NCBI GenBank assembly: GCA_947623455.1
Contig: OX392527.1
Location: forward strand, 8,552,001 to 8,616,000
Reading direction: 5' to 3'
Length of the DNA stretch: 64,000 nt
Source of the DNA: Mimachlamys varia
Taxonomy: Eukaryota > Mollusca > Bivalvia > Pectinida > Pectinidae
Position 1 is the first letter of the stretch. The number at the start of each line of letters is the position of its first letter. The notes under the pieces were generated by a model, which was given only the letters and a program-made list of their open reading frames with translations, was not told where the DNA came from and ran no database searches. The position numbers and the translations under genes were made by a program. Of the stretch, positions 34,840 through 48,000 are shown one piece after another.

Positions 34840-37800
34840 GTTGAAGATTATTTAGGATGTCAGAGATAAAGATTCACGAGGATGTCAGAGATAAAGATTC
34901 ACGTGGATGACAGAGATAAAGATTCACGAGGATGTCAGAGATAAAGATTCACGAGGATGTCAGAGATAAAGATTCACGTGGATGACAGAGATAAAGATTC
35001 ACGTGGATGACAGAGATAAGATTCACGTGGATGACAGAGATAAAGATTCACGAGGATGTCAGAGATAAAGATTCACGAGGATGTCGGAGATAAAGATTCA
35101 TGTGGATGACAGAGATAAAGATTCACGAGGATGTCAGAGATAAAGATTCACGAGGATGTCAGAGATAAAGATTCACGTGGATGACAGAGATAAGATTCAC
35201 GTGGATGACAGAGATAAAGATTCACGAGGATGTCAGAGATAAAGATTCACGAGGATGTCAGAGATAAAGATTCACGAGGATTACAGAGATAAAGATTCAC
35301 GTGGATGACAGAGATAAAGATTCACGTGGATGACAGAGATAAAGATTCACGAGGATGTCAGAGATAAAGATTCACGTGGATGACAGAGATAAAGATTCAT
35401 GTGGATGTCAGAGATAAAGATTCACGTGGATGACAGAGATAAAGATTCACGAGGATGTCAGAGATAAAGATTCACGAGGATGTCGGAGATAAAGATTCAT
35501 GTGGATGACAGAGATAAAGATTCACGAGGATGTCAGAGATAAAGATTCATGTGGATGACAGAGATAAAGATTCACGAGGATGTCGGAGATAAAGATTCAT
35601 GTGGATGACAGAGATAAAGATTCACGAGGATGTCAGAGATAAAGATTCACGAGGATGTCAGAGATAAAGATTCATGTGGATGACAGAGAAAAAGATTCAC
35701 GAGGTGTCATAGATAAAGATTCACGAGGATGTCGGAGATAAAGATTCACGAGGATGTCAGAGATAAAGATTCACGAGGATGTTTGAGATAAAGATTCACG
35801 TGGATGTCAGATATAAAGATTCACGAGGATGTTTGAGATAAAGATTCACGTGGATTAACAGAGATACAGATTCACGAGGATGTCAGAGATAAAGATTCAC
35901 GAGGTGTCATAGATAAAGATTCACGTGGATGAGAGAGATACAGATTCACGAGGATGTCAGAGATAAAGATTCACGAGGATGTCAGAGATAAAGATTCACG
36001 TGGATGTCAGAGATACAGATTCACGAGGATGTCAGAGATAAAGATTCACGAGGATGTCAGAGATAAAGATTCACGTGGATGACAGAGATAAAGATTCACG
36101 TGGATGACAGAGATAAAGATTCACGAGGATGTCAGAGATAAAGATTCACGAGGATGTCAGAGATAAAGATTCACGAGGATTACAGAGATAAAGATTCACG
36201 AGGATTACAGAGATAAAGATTCACGTGGATGACAGAGATAAAGATTCACGAGGATGTCAGAGATAAAGATTCACGAGGATGTCAGAGATAAAGATTCACG
36301 TGGATGACAGAGATAAAGATTCACGTGGATGACAGAGATAAAGATTCACGTGGATGACAGAGATAAAGATTCACGAGGATGTCAGAGATAAAGATTCACG
36401 AGGATGTCGGAGATAAAGATTCATGTGGATGACAGAGATAAAGATTCACGAGGATGTCAGAGATAAAGATTTACGAGGATGTCAGAGATAAAGATTCACG
36501 AGGATGACAGAGATAAAGATTCATGTGGATGTCAGAGATAAAGATTCACGTGGATGACAGAGATAAAGATTCACGAGGATGTCAGAGATAAAGATTCACG
36601 AGGATGTCGGAGATAAAGATTCATGTGGATGACAGAGATAAAGATTCACGAGGATGTCAGAGATAAAGATTCATGTGGATGACAGAGATAAAGATTCACG
36701 AGGATGTCGGAGATAAAGATTCATGTGGATGACAGAGATAAAGATTCACGAGGATGTCAGAGATAAAGATTCACGAGGATGTCAGAGATAAAGATTCATG
36801 TGGATGACAGAGAAAAAGATTCACGAGGTGTCATAGATAAAGATTCACGAGGATGTCGGAGATAAAGATTCACGAGGATGTCAGAGATAAAGATTCACGA
36901 GGATGTTTGAGATAAAGATTCACGTGGATGTCAGATATAAAGATTCACGAGGATGTTTGAGATAAAGATTCACGTGGATTAACAGAGATACAGATTCACG
37001 AGGATGTCAGAGATAAAGATTCACGAGGATGTCTGAGATAAAGATTCACGTGGATGACAGAGATACAGATTCACGAGGATGTCAGAGATAAAGATTCACG
37101 AGGATGTCAGAGATAAAGATTCACGTGGATGTCAGAGATAAAGATTCACGTGGATGACAGATAAAGATTCACGAGGATGTCAGAGATAAAGATTCACGAG
37201 GATGTCAGAGATAAAGATTCACTAGGATGTCAGAGATAAAGATTCACGTGGATGACAGAGATACAGATTCACGAGGATGTTAGAGATAAAGATTCACGGG
37301 GATGTTAGAGATAAAGATTCACGGGGATGTCAGAGATAAAGATTCACGAGGATGTCAGAGTTTAATATTGATGAGGATGACACAGATGTAGATTGATGAA
37401 GATGATAGAGATGAAGAGTGATTAATAAGATAAAGATGAAGATGACAGAGATGAAGTTTGATGACAATGACAGAGATGAAGAGATTGATGAGGATTTCAA
37501 AGATGGAGAGATTGATGAGGATGTCAGAGATGAAGAGATTGATGAGGATGTCAGAGATGAAGAGATTGATGAGGATGTCAGAGATGAAGATTCACGAGGA
37601 TGTCAGAGATGAAGATTGATGAATGTGACAAAGATGAAGATGACAGAGATGAAGTTTGATGATAATGACAGAGATGGAGATTGATGAGGATGTCAGAGAT
37701 GGAGATTGATGAGGATGTCAGAGATGGAGATTGATGAGGATGTCAGAGATTGAGATTGATGAGGATGTCAGAGATGGAGAGATTGATGAGGATGTCAGAG

Positions 37801-38310
37801 ATAGAGAGATTGATGAGGATGTCAGAGATGGAGAGATTGATGACGATGTCAGAGATGAAGATTGATGAGGATGTCAGAGATGAAGATTGATGAGGATGTC
37901 AGAGATGAAGATTGATGAGGATGTCAGATATGGAGAGATTAATGAGGATGTCAGAGATGAAGATTGATGAGGATGTCAGAGATGAAGATTGATGAGGATG
38001 TCAGATATGGAGAGATTAATGAGGATGTCAGAGATGAAGATTGATGAGGATGTCAGAGATGAAGAGATTGATGAGGATGTCAGAGATGAAGATTGATGAG
38101 GATGTCAGAGATGAAGAGATTAATGAGGATGTCAGAGATGGAGAGATTGATGAGGATGTCAGAGATGAAGATTGATGAAGATGTCAGAGATGGAGAGATT
38201 GATGAGGATGTCAGAGATGAAGATTGATGAGTATGTCAGAGATGGAGAGATTGATGAGGATGTCAGAGATGAAGATTGATGAAGATGTCAGATATGGAGA
38301 TGAATGAAGA
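34840..38310. repeat. 25-bp array (~138 units), two sub-families
   Basis: From 34840 to about 37360 the unit is AGATAAAGATTCACGAGGAT plus GTCAG, alternating with TGGATGACAG types. From about 37360 on it becomes AGATGAAGATTGATGAGGAT plus GTCAG. A 1.2-kb stretch (about 35,450-35,860) is repeated with the same variant order at about 36,590-36,990, showing block duplication. Confidence 0.93.
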
Positions 38311-38561
38311 CTTGAAGTTAATGTCGCCATCAAAATCTCGTTTTTCCTGATTGTATCAAAATATAGGAATTTTCACTTTAATTTCGTTCAATCTTCTGAA
38401 CTCAGTCTTATTTGGCTGTCAGTTTCTGAAACATGTCCACAGAGCACACCTGGTTAGATAACAAAGGGATTAACGTTTCTTCTGTTGGTGCAGCTATTGT
38501 AAATAGACCATTAAGATCGGTCACGAAAACATAAGCTTGTCGTTCATAATCTAAAGTTTAT
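38311..38561. other. Unique sequence
   Basis: Nothing recognised. Confidence 0.4.
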
Positions 38562-38570
38562 ATGCTGATA

Positions 38571-38629
38571 CATCGTCGGAAACCCACGGTACACTTCTCA
38601 GAGAAGTGTACCGTGGGTTTCCGACGATG
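38571..38629. mobile_element. 59-bp perfect palindromic insertion with 9-bp target duplication
   Basis: The left arm CATCGTCGGAAACCCACGGT... (29 bases) and its exact complement flank a single central A at 38600. The 9-mer ATGCTGATA lies directly before (38562-38570) and directly after (38630-38638), a clean target-site duplication. Termini are CATC...GATG. Same design as the element at 55345-55431. Confidence 0.85.
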
Positions 38630-38638
38630 ATGCTGATA

Positions 38639-39689
38639 TCACCATTGCCAAAAAGATTTTCTGATACCAGTATCCAACACTGTCTGATGTCCGTGTTTAG
38701 CTGGGGACCTATGCATATAACGTTATAAAATAAGAAATTTTGTCAATAACTTTATGTCTCGTGCATGGTTAATCAACGCTTATACAGGTTAGTAGTGCTC
38801 ATCATCGAGCGTAATGAGAATATAAATTATAGTTGAGTCGAGATAAAGTTATATAACCTTTGTATATCCGTTGTCCCTACCCTCCACTACAGGAGTGCCA
38901 GCTTTGTGGTCTGCCTCTAGTGACCTTACTACAGACACGCATTCTCATTTTATTTACCATCCAATCAACCTTATGGAGAAAGATGTTAATTTTTATCGCT
39001 ATATTTTACATCGAAATTGGTGGCTTCATCATCATTTTTTGACCTCCTGTATATCATTTATAGACTTGTTTGCTTTTGAGTTTGTGTCCGGCTTGTAACG
39101 GTAAGCTCCTATTATGTCGTTATGCGATCCCACTGTACGTCAGACCCGGCATGGTGACTCCAGCTGACAACTTCCAAACATCTCTACTTTGATCGCAAAG
39201 TCAATTTAATGCATTGACGGCCATGATGCGAGTTTAATTAGGCTATCAGTGACGTCCCTTATCGTGAACGCTACCGGCGGCTGAAATAGGTCAGTGAGCG
39301 ACTCTCCACTCGGAGTATCCTCAACGTTACCGATATCAGGGCAGCAATGACATACTTATCTGAAACATTTGACTTCCAAATTCCAGGGGAAAAACAAACG
39401 GCTGGAAATCGTATTTATAATGTAAAATATCGAAATCTACAGGAACAACCCAATATGTTGACGATCATATGGCCAACCTGTTATAACTTAAGCATGAGAA
39501 ACGTCTCAATAACTACATTTAAAGTTAATGTTTGTGTTGCGCTGTTCCTATACATTTATGATGACGTTTCGTTTGGGTTTACTTTGCACTAAAATAGATA
39601 GGATCATTAGAGAGCGTGCCTTTACACGTGCTGTGTATGTGTGTACGTGTGTATATGTTGTTTTCCTTTAAAGTAAGGCTGCTGTTTTG
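38639..39689. other. Unique sequence, no supported gene
   Basis: A plus frame at 38871-39098 and a minus frame at about 39335-39205 (reading PDIGNVEDTPSGESLTDLF) look mildly protein-like. Neither has a convincing start or splice pair, so neither is called. Confidence 0.3.
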
Positions 39690-40170
39690 TGTTGTTTCTG
39701 TAGACATTAGGGTAATGTTTCTGTAGACATTTGGGTAATGTTTCTGTAGACATTAGGGTGATGTTTCTGTTGTTTCTGTAGACATTAGGGTGATGTTTCT
39801 GTAGACATTAGGGTGATGTTTCTGTAGACATTAGGGTGATGTTTCTGTTGTTTCTATAGACATTAGGGTGGTGTTTCTGTTGTTTCTGTAGACATTAGGG
39901 TGATGTTTCTGTAGACATTAGGGTGATGTTTCTGTAGACATTAGGGTGATGTTTCTGTAGACATTAGGGTGATGTTTCTGTTGTTTCTGTAGACATTAGG
40001 GTGATGTTTCTGTTGTTTCTGTAGACATTAGGGTGATGTTTCTGTAGACATTAGGGTGATGTTTCTGTAGACATTAGGGTGATGTTTTGTTTCTGTTGTT
40101 TCTGTAGACATTAGGGTGGTGTTTCTGTTGTTTCTGTAGACATTAGGGTGGTGTTTCTGTTGTTGCTGCG
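39690..40170. repeat. 23-bp array (GTTTCTGTAGACATTAGGGT-GAT) with 9-bp insert variants
   Basis: About 18 units, some extended by GTTTCTGTT to 32 bp. It contains ATTAGGG by chance and is not a telomere repeat array. Confidence 0.9.
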
Positions 40171-41054
40171 TGATGCTGTTTCTATAGACTTAGAGTGATG
40201 GTTATATATAGGTGTTTCTATAAACTTGTGGCGATGTTTCTGTACTGTCAATGCTTGACCACAGGGACCTGCTAATTTGTTACATATGTACAGCTGGTTT
40301 TGGACCTAAACTAATGTGTTAAGAGTAATTCTACACTTTTGGGAGGTTTCGATCAATTCTCAATAAAATGCCACCTCAATGGTCACAAAAGCTATATTTA
40401 GAGGAAGACTATCATCTTATGACAGCGAAAGGCCAGCGCGAGCAGTGACATTAAAACCCATTTGCTGTGCAAAAGTGGCCCGATAGCCGACGACGGACAT
40501 TTTTCGTGTTTTTGGATGAAATCGAGATTATTTCCGCAGAAGGAGGAAACATTTGACATGCATTTAGGAGGTTTTTAAAATGGTCATAAAGGCTATGACT
40601 ATTGAGTGGGGTGGCATTTGTATCCGTCCCTGTGTGCTTGACAGCTGTATTTGCAAAGATTTCAAAACCAGATAAAAAGAGGTTGCTAATACATAGTAGA
40701 TATTGTGAAATACATATATACCCTGTACATAATGTTGCTGTGTATATGTCGCCGGGTCGCTGTATACTGTTAATTGTTTTATTAGGTACTCTGTCCTAGC
40801 TAACACTGTGAAGTATAGGTGCAGTGACACATGCACACGCGAAGGAGACTTGATCACTAATTCCTCATTAATATGCACGGTTCACGCGATAGTTCCACGA
40901 CCTACATTCTCATCAAACACATCCAGAGGTTTGTAAGTCGGCAACAACGCAGCAGGTAAAACACGGCTGTAGTGTGTTGGTAACACCCGGGAGATCTCGT
41001 GCAGATGTGATTATAAAAACTCACAAGGGGTATACACACTCGATATAGACATTA
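40171..41054. other. Unique sequence
   Basis: No supported gene. Short open frames on both strands (40564-40878) lack context. Confidence 0.4.
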
Positions 41055-41627
41055 TCATGTCAAAGTACCCGGGTGTACACATCATCATATCAAAGTATCC
41101 GGGTGTACACATCATCATATCAAAGTACCCGGGTGTACACATCATCATATCAAAGTACCCGGGTGTACACATCATCATATCAAAGTATCCGGGTGTACAC
41201 ATCATCATATCAAAGTATCCGGGTGTACACATCATCATATCAAAGTATCCGGGTGTACACATCATCATATCAAAGTATCCGGGTGTACACATCATCATAT
41301 CAAAGTACCCGGATGTACACATCATCATATCAAAGTACCCGGGTGTACACATCATCATATCAAAGTATCCGGGTGTACACATCATCATATCAAAGTACCC
41401 GGGTGTACACATCATCATATCAAAGTATCCGGGTGTACACATCATCATATCAAAGTACCCGGATGTACACATCATCATATCAAAGTACCCGGGTGTACAC
41501 ATCATCATATCAAAGTACCCGGATGTACACATCATCATATCAAAGTACCCGGGTGTACACATCATCATATCAAAGTACCCGGGTGTACACATCATCATAT
41601 CAAAGTACCCGGGTGTACACACTCGAT
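41055..41627. repeat. 30-bp array (19 units)
   Basis: Unit CACATCATCATATCAAAGTA plus CCCGGGTGTA, exact period 30. Variants affect only CCCGGG/TCCGGG/CCCGGA. A period of ten codons keeps both strands open. I do not read these as proteins. Confidence 0.95.
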
Positions 41628-42087
41628 ATACACATCATCATATCAAAGTATCAAACCATTTTAACTCTCTTAAACGAAACAGTTTATTTATTTGCAAAGC
41701 CTGTCCCAAATATGCAAATTGGCGTTATAGCATGACGTTTCGATGACTATTGACGTATGTAGTGTACGAGATGGTTAGGCTGTATCAACCTATTACGCCA
41801 AGGTCGAAAATAGTGTGACGAGATGGTTAAAACCGTATCAGACTAAAAGTGTACGAGATGGTAATAATGTATTGTAGTCGATTCCGCTCCGATTCGACTG
41901 CGGAACCTCGGGAAGCCGAATCCCAAGAAGGCAAAACAATGACCAGACCAGAGCGAGCGCATTGTCAATACTAGATCAATGAATCGTCACTTTCAGATCA
42001 TTCAATGCAACAAAATCATATCATTGACTTGGAAATTCAAAAATAGTCGACAAGGAAAACAGCCTTTCCGGGCGACTAGTCAGAGAG
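41628..42087. other. Unique sequence
   Basis: Contains three loose copies of GTGTACGAGATGGT-like sequence (41770-41862) and otherwise nothing recognised. Confidence 0.4.
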
Positions 42088-45000
42088 GGAAGTATATTTG
42101 TATACGTCAAGGGAAGTATACCTGTATACGTCAAAGGAAACATACCTGTATACATCAAGGGAAGTATACCTGTATACGTCAAGGGAAGTACACTTGTATA
42201 CGTCAAGGGAAGTACACTTGTATACGTCAAGGGTAGTATACCTGTATACGTCAAGGGAAGTATACATGTATACGTCAAGGGAAGTATACCTGTATACGTC
42301 AAGGGAAGTATACCTGTATACGTCAAGGGTAGTATACCTGTATACGTCAAGGGAAGTACACTTGTATACGTCAAGGGTAGTATACCTGTATACATCAAGG
42401 GAAGTATACCTGTATACGTCAAGGGTAGTATACCTGTATACGTCAAGGGTAGTACACCTGTATACGTCAAAGGAAGTACACTTGTATACGTCAAGGGAAG
42501 TATACCTGTATACGTCAAGGGTAGTACACCTGTATACGTCAAGGGAAGTATACCTGTATACGTCAAGGGAAGTATACCTGTTTACGTCAAGAGAAGTATA
42601 CCTGTATACGTCAAGGGAAGTATACCTGTATACGTCAAGGGTAGTATACCTGTATACGTCAAGGGAAGTACACTTGTATACGTCAAGGGAAGTATACCTG
42701 TATACGTCAAGAGAAGTATACCTGTATACGTCAAGGGAAACATACCTGTATACGTCAAGGGAAGTATACCTGTATACATCAAGGGAAGTATACCTGTATA
42801 CGTCAAGGGTAGTACACATGTATACGTCAAGGGAAGTATACCTGTATACGTCAAGCGAAGTATACCTGTATACGTCAAGGGAAGTATACCTGTATACGTC
42901 AAGGGTAGTACACATGTATACGTCAAGGGAAGTATACCTGTATACGTCAAGGGAAGTATACCTGTATACGTCAAGGGTAGTACACATGTATACGTCAAGG
43001 GAAGTATACCTGTATACGTCAAGAGAAGAATACCTGTATACGTCAAGGGAAGTATACCTGTATACGTCAAGGGAAGTATACCTGTATACGTCAAGGGAAG
43101 TATACCTGTATACGTCAAGGGTAGTACACATGTATACGTCAAGGGAAGTATACCTGTATACGTCAAGGGTAGTACACCTGTATACGTCAAGGGAAGTATA
43201 CCTGTATACGTCAAGGGTAGTACACCTGTATACGTCAAGGGAAGTATACCTGTATACGTCAAGGGAAGCATACCTGTATACGTCAAGGGAAGCATACCTG
43301 TATACGTCAAGGGTAGTATACCTGTATACGTCAAGGGAAGTATACCTGTATACGTCAAGAGAAGTATACCTGTATACGTCAAGGGAAGTATACCTGTATA
43401 CGTCAAGGGTAGTACACTTGTATACGTCAAGGGAAGTATACCTGTATACGTCAAGGGAAGTATACCTGTATACGTCAAGGGAAGTATACCTGTATACGTC
43501 AAGGGAAGCATACCTGTATACGTCAAGGGTAGTACACTTGTATACGTCAAGGGAAGTATACCTGTATACGTCAAGGGTAGTACACCTGTATACGTCAAGG
43601 GAAGTATACCTGTATACGTCAAGGGAAGTATACCTGTTTACGTCAAGAGAAGTATACCTGTATACGTCAAGGGAAGTATACCTGTATACGTCAAGGGTAG
43701 TATACCTGTATACGTCAAGGGAAGTACACTTGTATACGTCAAGGGAAGTATACCTGTATACGTCAAGAGAAGTATACCTGTATACGTCAAGGGAAACATA
43801 CCTGTATACGTCAAGGGAAGTATACCTGTATACATCAAGGGAAGTATACCTGTATACGTCAAGGGTAGTACACATGTATACGTCAAGGGAAGTATACCTG
43901 TATACGTCAAGAGAAGTATACCTGTATACGTCAAGGGAAGTATACCTGTATACGTCAAGGGTAGTACACTTGTATACGTCAAGGGAAGTATACCTGTATA
44001 CGTCAAGGGAAGTATACCTGTATACGTCAAGGGTAGTACACATGTATACGTCAAGGGAAGTATACCTGTATACGTCAAGAGAAGAATACCTGTATACGTC
44101 AAGGGAAGTATACCTGTATACGTCAAGGGAAGTATACCTGTATACGTCAAGGGAAGTATACCTGTATACGTCAAGGGTAGTACACATGTATACGTCAAGG
44201 GAAGTATACCTGTATACGTCAAGGGTAGTACACCTGTATACGTCAAGGGAAGAATACCTGTATACGTCAAGGGTAGTACACCTGTATACGTCAAGGGAAG
44301 TATACCTGTATACGTCAAGGGAAGCATACCTGTATACGTCAAGGGAAGCATACCTGTATACGTCAAGGGTAGTATACCTGTATACGTCAAGGGAAGTATA
44401 CCTGTATACGTCAAGAGAAGTATACCTGTATACGTCAAGGGAAGTATACCTGTATACGTCAAGGGTAGTACACTTGTATACGTCAAGGGAAGTATACCTG
44501 TATACGTCAAGGGAAGTATACCTGTATACGTCAAGGGAAGTATACCTGTATACGTCAAGGGAAGCATACCTGTATACGTCAAGGGTAGTATACCTGTATA
44601 CGTCAAGGGAAGTATACCTGTATACGTCAAGAGAAGTATACCTGTATACGTCAAGGGAAACATACCTGTATACGTCAAGGGTAGTATACCTGTATACGTC
44701 AAGGGAAGTATACCTGTATACGTCAAGGGAAGTATACCTGTATACGTCAAGGGAAGTACACTTGTATACGTCAAGGGTAGTATACCTGTATACGTCAAGG
44801 GTAGTATACCTGTATACGTCAAGGGTAGTACACTTGTATACGTCAAGGGTAGTATACCTGTATACGTCAAGGGAAGTACACTTGTATACGTCAAGGGTAG
44901 TATACCTGTATACGTCAAGGGTAGTATACCTGTATACGTCAAGGGAAGTATACCTGTATACGTCAAGGGGGGTATACCTGTATACGTCAAGGGAGCATAC

Positions 45001-48000
45001 CTGTATACGTCAAGGGTAGTATACCTGTATACGTCAAGGGAAGTATACCTGTATACGTCAAGGGTAGTACACCTGTATACGTCAAGGGAAGTATACCTGT
45101 ATACGTCAAGGGAAGTATACCTGTATACCTCAAGGGAAGTATACCTGTATACGTCAAGGGAAGTATACCTGTATACGTCAAGGGAAGTACACCTGTATAC
45201 GTCAAGGGGAGCATACCTGTATACGTCAAGGGAAGTATACCTGTGTACGTCAAGGGAAGTATACCTGTATACGTCAAGGGAAGTACACCTGTATACGTCA
45301 AGGGAAGCATACCTGTATACGTCAAGGGTAGTATACCTGTATACGTCAAGGGAAGTATACCTGTATACGTCAAGGGAAGTACACCTGTATACGTCAAGGG
45401 AAGTATACCTGTATACATCAAGGGAAGTACACCTGTATACGTCAAGGGAAGTATACCTGTATACGTCAAGGGAAGCATACCTGTATACGTCAAGGGAAGC
45501 ATACCTGTATACGTCAAGGGAAGCATACCTGTATACGTCAAGGGAAGTATAACTGTATACGTCAAGGGTAGCCTACCTGTATACGTCAAAGGAAGTATAC
45601 ATGTATACATCAAGGGGAGCATACCTGTATACCTCAAGGGAAGTATACCTGTATACGTCAAGGGAAGCATACCTGTATACCTCAAGGGAAGTATACCTGT
45701 ATACGTCAAGGGTAGTATACCTGTATACGTCAAGGGAAGTATACCTGTATACGTCAAGGGTAGTATACCTGTATACGTCAAGGGAAGCATACCTGTATAC
45801 GTCAAAGGAAGTATACCTGTATACGTCAAGGGAAGTATAACTGTATACGTCAAGGGAAGTATACCTGTATACGTCAAGGGAAGTATACCTGTATACGTCA
45901 AGGGAAGTACACTTGTATACGTCAAGGGAAGCATACCTGTATACGTCAAGGGAAGTATACCTGTATACGTCAAGGGAAGTACACTTGTATACGTCAAGGG
46001 AAGTATACCTGTATACGTCAAGGGAAGTATACCTGTATACGTCAAGAGAAGTATACCTGTATACGTCAAGGGAAGTATACCTGTATACGTCAAGAGAAGT
46101 ATACCTGTATACGTCAAGGGAAACATACCTGTATACGTCAAGGGAAGTATACCTGTATACGTCAAGGGAAGTATACCTGTATACGTCAAGAGAAGTATAC
46201 CTGTATACGTCAAGGGAAGTATACCTGTATACGTCAAGGGAAGTATACCTGTATACGTCAAGAGAAGTATACCTGTATACGTCAAGGGAAGTATACCTGT
46301 ATACGTCAAGAGAAGTATACCTGTATACGTCAAGGGAAGTATACCTGTATACGTCAAGGGAAGTACACTTGTATACGTCAAGGGAAGTATACCTGTATAC
46401 GTCAAGAGAAGTATACCTGTATACGTCAAGGGAAGTATACCTGTATACGTCAAGGGAAGTACACTTGTATACGTCAAGGGAAGTATACCTGTATACGTCA
46501 AGGGAAGTATACCTGTATACGTCAAGGGAAGTATACCTGTATACGTCAAGGGAAGTATACCTGTATACGTCAAGGGAAGTATACCTGTATACGTCAAGGG
46601 TAGTATACCTGTATACGTCAAGGGAAGTACACTTGTATACGTCAAGGGAAGTATACCTGTATACGTCAAGAGAAGTATACCTGTATACGTCAAGGGAAAC
46701 ATACCTGTATACGTCAAGGGAAGTATACCTGTATACATCAAGGGAAGTATACCTGTATACGTCAAGGGTAGTACACATGTATACGTCAAGGGAAGTATAC
46801 CTGTATACGTCAAGAGAAGTATACCTGTATACGTCAAGGGAAGTATACCTTTATACGTCAAGGGTAGTACACTTGTATACGTCAAGGGAAGTATACCTGT
46901 ATACGTCAAGGGAAGTATACCTGTATACGTCAAGGGTAGTACACATGTATACGTCAAGGGAAGTATACCTGTATACGTCAAGAGAAGTATACCTGTATAC
47001 GTCAAGGGAAGTATACCTGTATACGTCAAGGGAAGTATACCTGTATACGTCAAGGGAAGTATACCTGTATACGTCAAGGGTAGTACACATGTATACGTCA
47101 AGGGAAGTATACCTGTATACGTCAAGGGTAGTACACCTGTATACGTCAAGGGAAGTATACCTGTATACGTCAAGGGTAGTACACCTGTATACGTCAAGGG
47201 AAGTATACCTGTATACGTCAAGGGAAGCATACCTGTATACGTCAAGGGAAGCATACCTGTATACGTCAAGGGTAGTATACCTGTATACGTCAAGGGAAGT
47301 ATACCTGTATACGTCAAGAGAAGTATACCTGTATACGTCAAGGGAAGTATACCTGTATACGTCAAGGGTAGTACACTTGTATACGTCAAGGGAAGTATAC
47401 CTGTATACGTCAAGGGAAGTATACCTGTATACGTCAAGGGAAGTATACCTGTATACGTCAAGGGAAGCATACCTGTATACGTCAAGGGTAGTATACCTGT
47501 ATACGTCAAGGGAAGTATACCTGTATACGTCAAGAGAAGTATACCTGTATACGTCAAGGGAAACATACCTGTATACGTCAAGGGTAGTATACCTGTATAC
47601 GTCAAGGGAAGTATACCTGTATACGTCAAGGGAAGTATACCTGTATACGTCAAGGGAAGTACACTTGTATACGTCAAGGGTAGTATACCTGTATACGTCA
47701 AGGGTAGTATACCTGTATACGTCAAGGGTAGTACACTTGTATACGTCAAGGGTAGTATACCTGTATACGTCAAGGGAAGTACACTTGTATACGTCAAGGG
47801 TAGTATACCTGTATACGTCAAGGGTAGTATACCTGTATACGTCAAGGGAAGTATACCTGTATACGTCAAGGGGGGTATACCTGTATACGTCAAGGGAGCA
47901 TACCTGTATACGTCAAGGGTAGTATACCTGTATACGTCAAGGGAAGTATACCTGTATACGTCAAGGGTAGTACACCTGTATACGTCAAGGGAAGTATACC

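Noticed and set aside
39205..39335. Minus-strand exon reading PDIGNVEDTPSGESLTDLF
   Set aside because: Reads well but ends in a stop without a matching acceptor or start, and its phase does not fit the neighbouring gene.
39690..40170. Telomere-like TTAGGG
   Set aside because: TTAGGG occurs once per 23-bp unit within unrelated sequence; it is not a (TTAGGG)n tract.
41011..41746. 200-codon ORFs (HIIISKYPGV, MCTPGYFDMM)
   Set aside because: Exact 30-bp repeats, open on both strands; treated as an array only.
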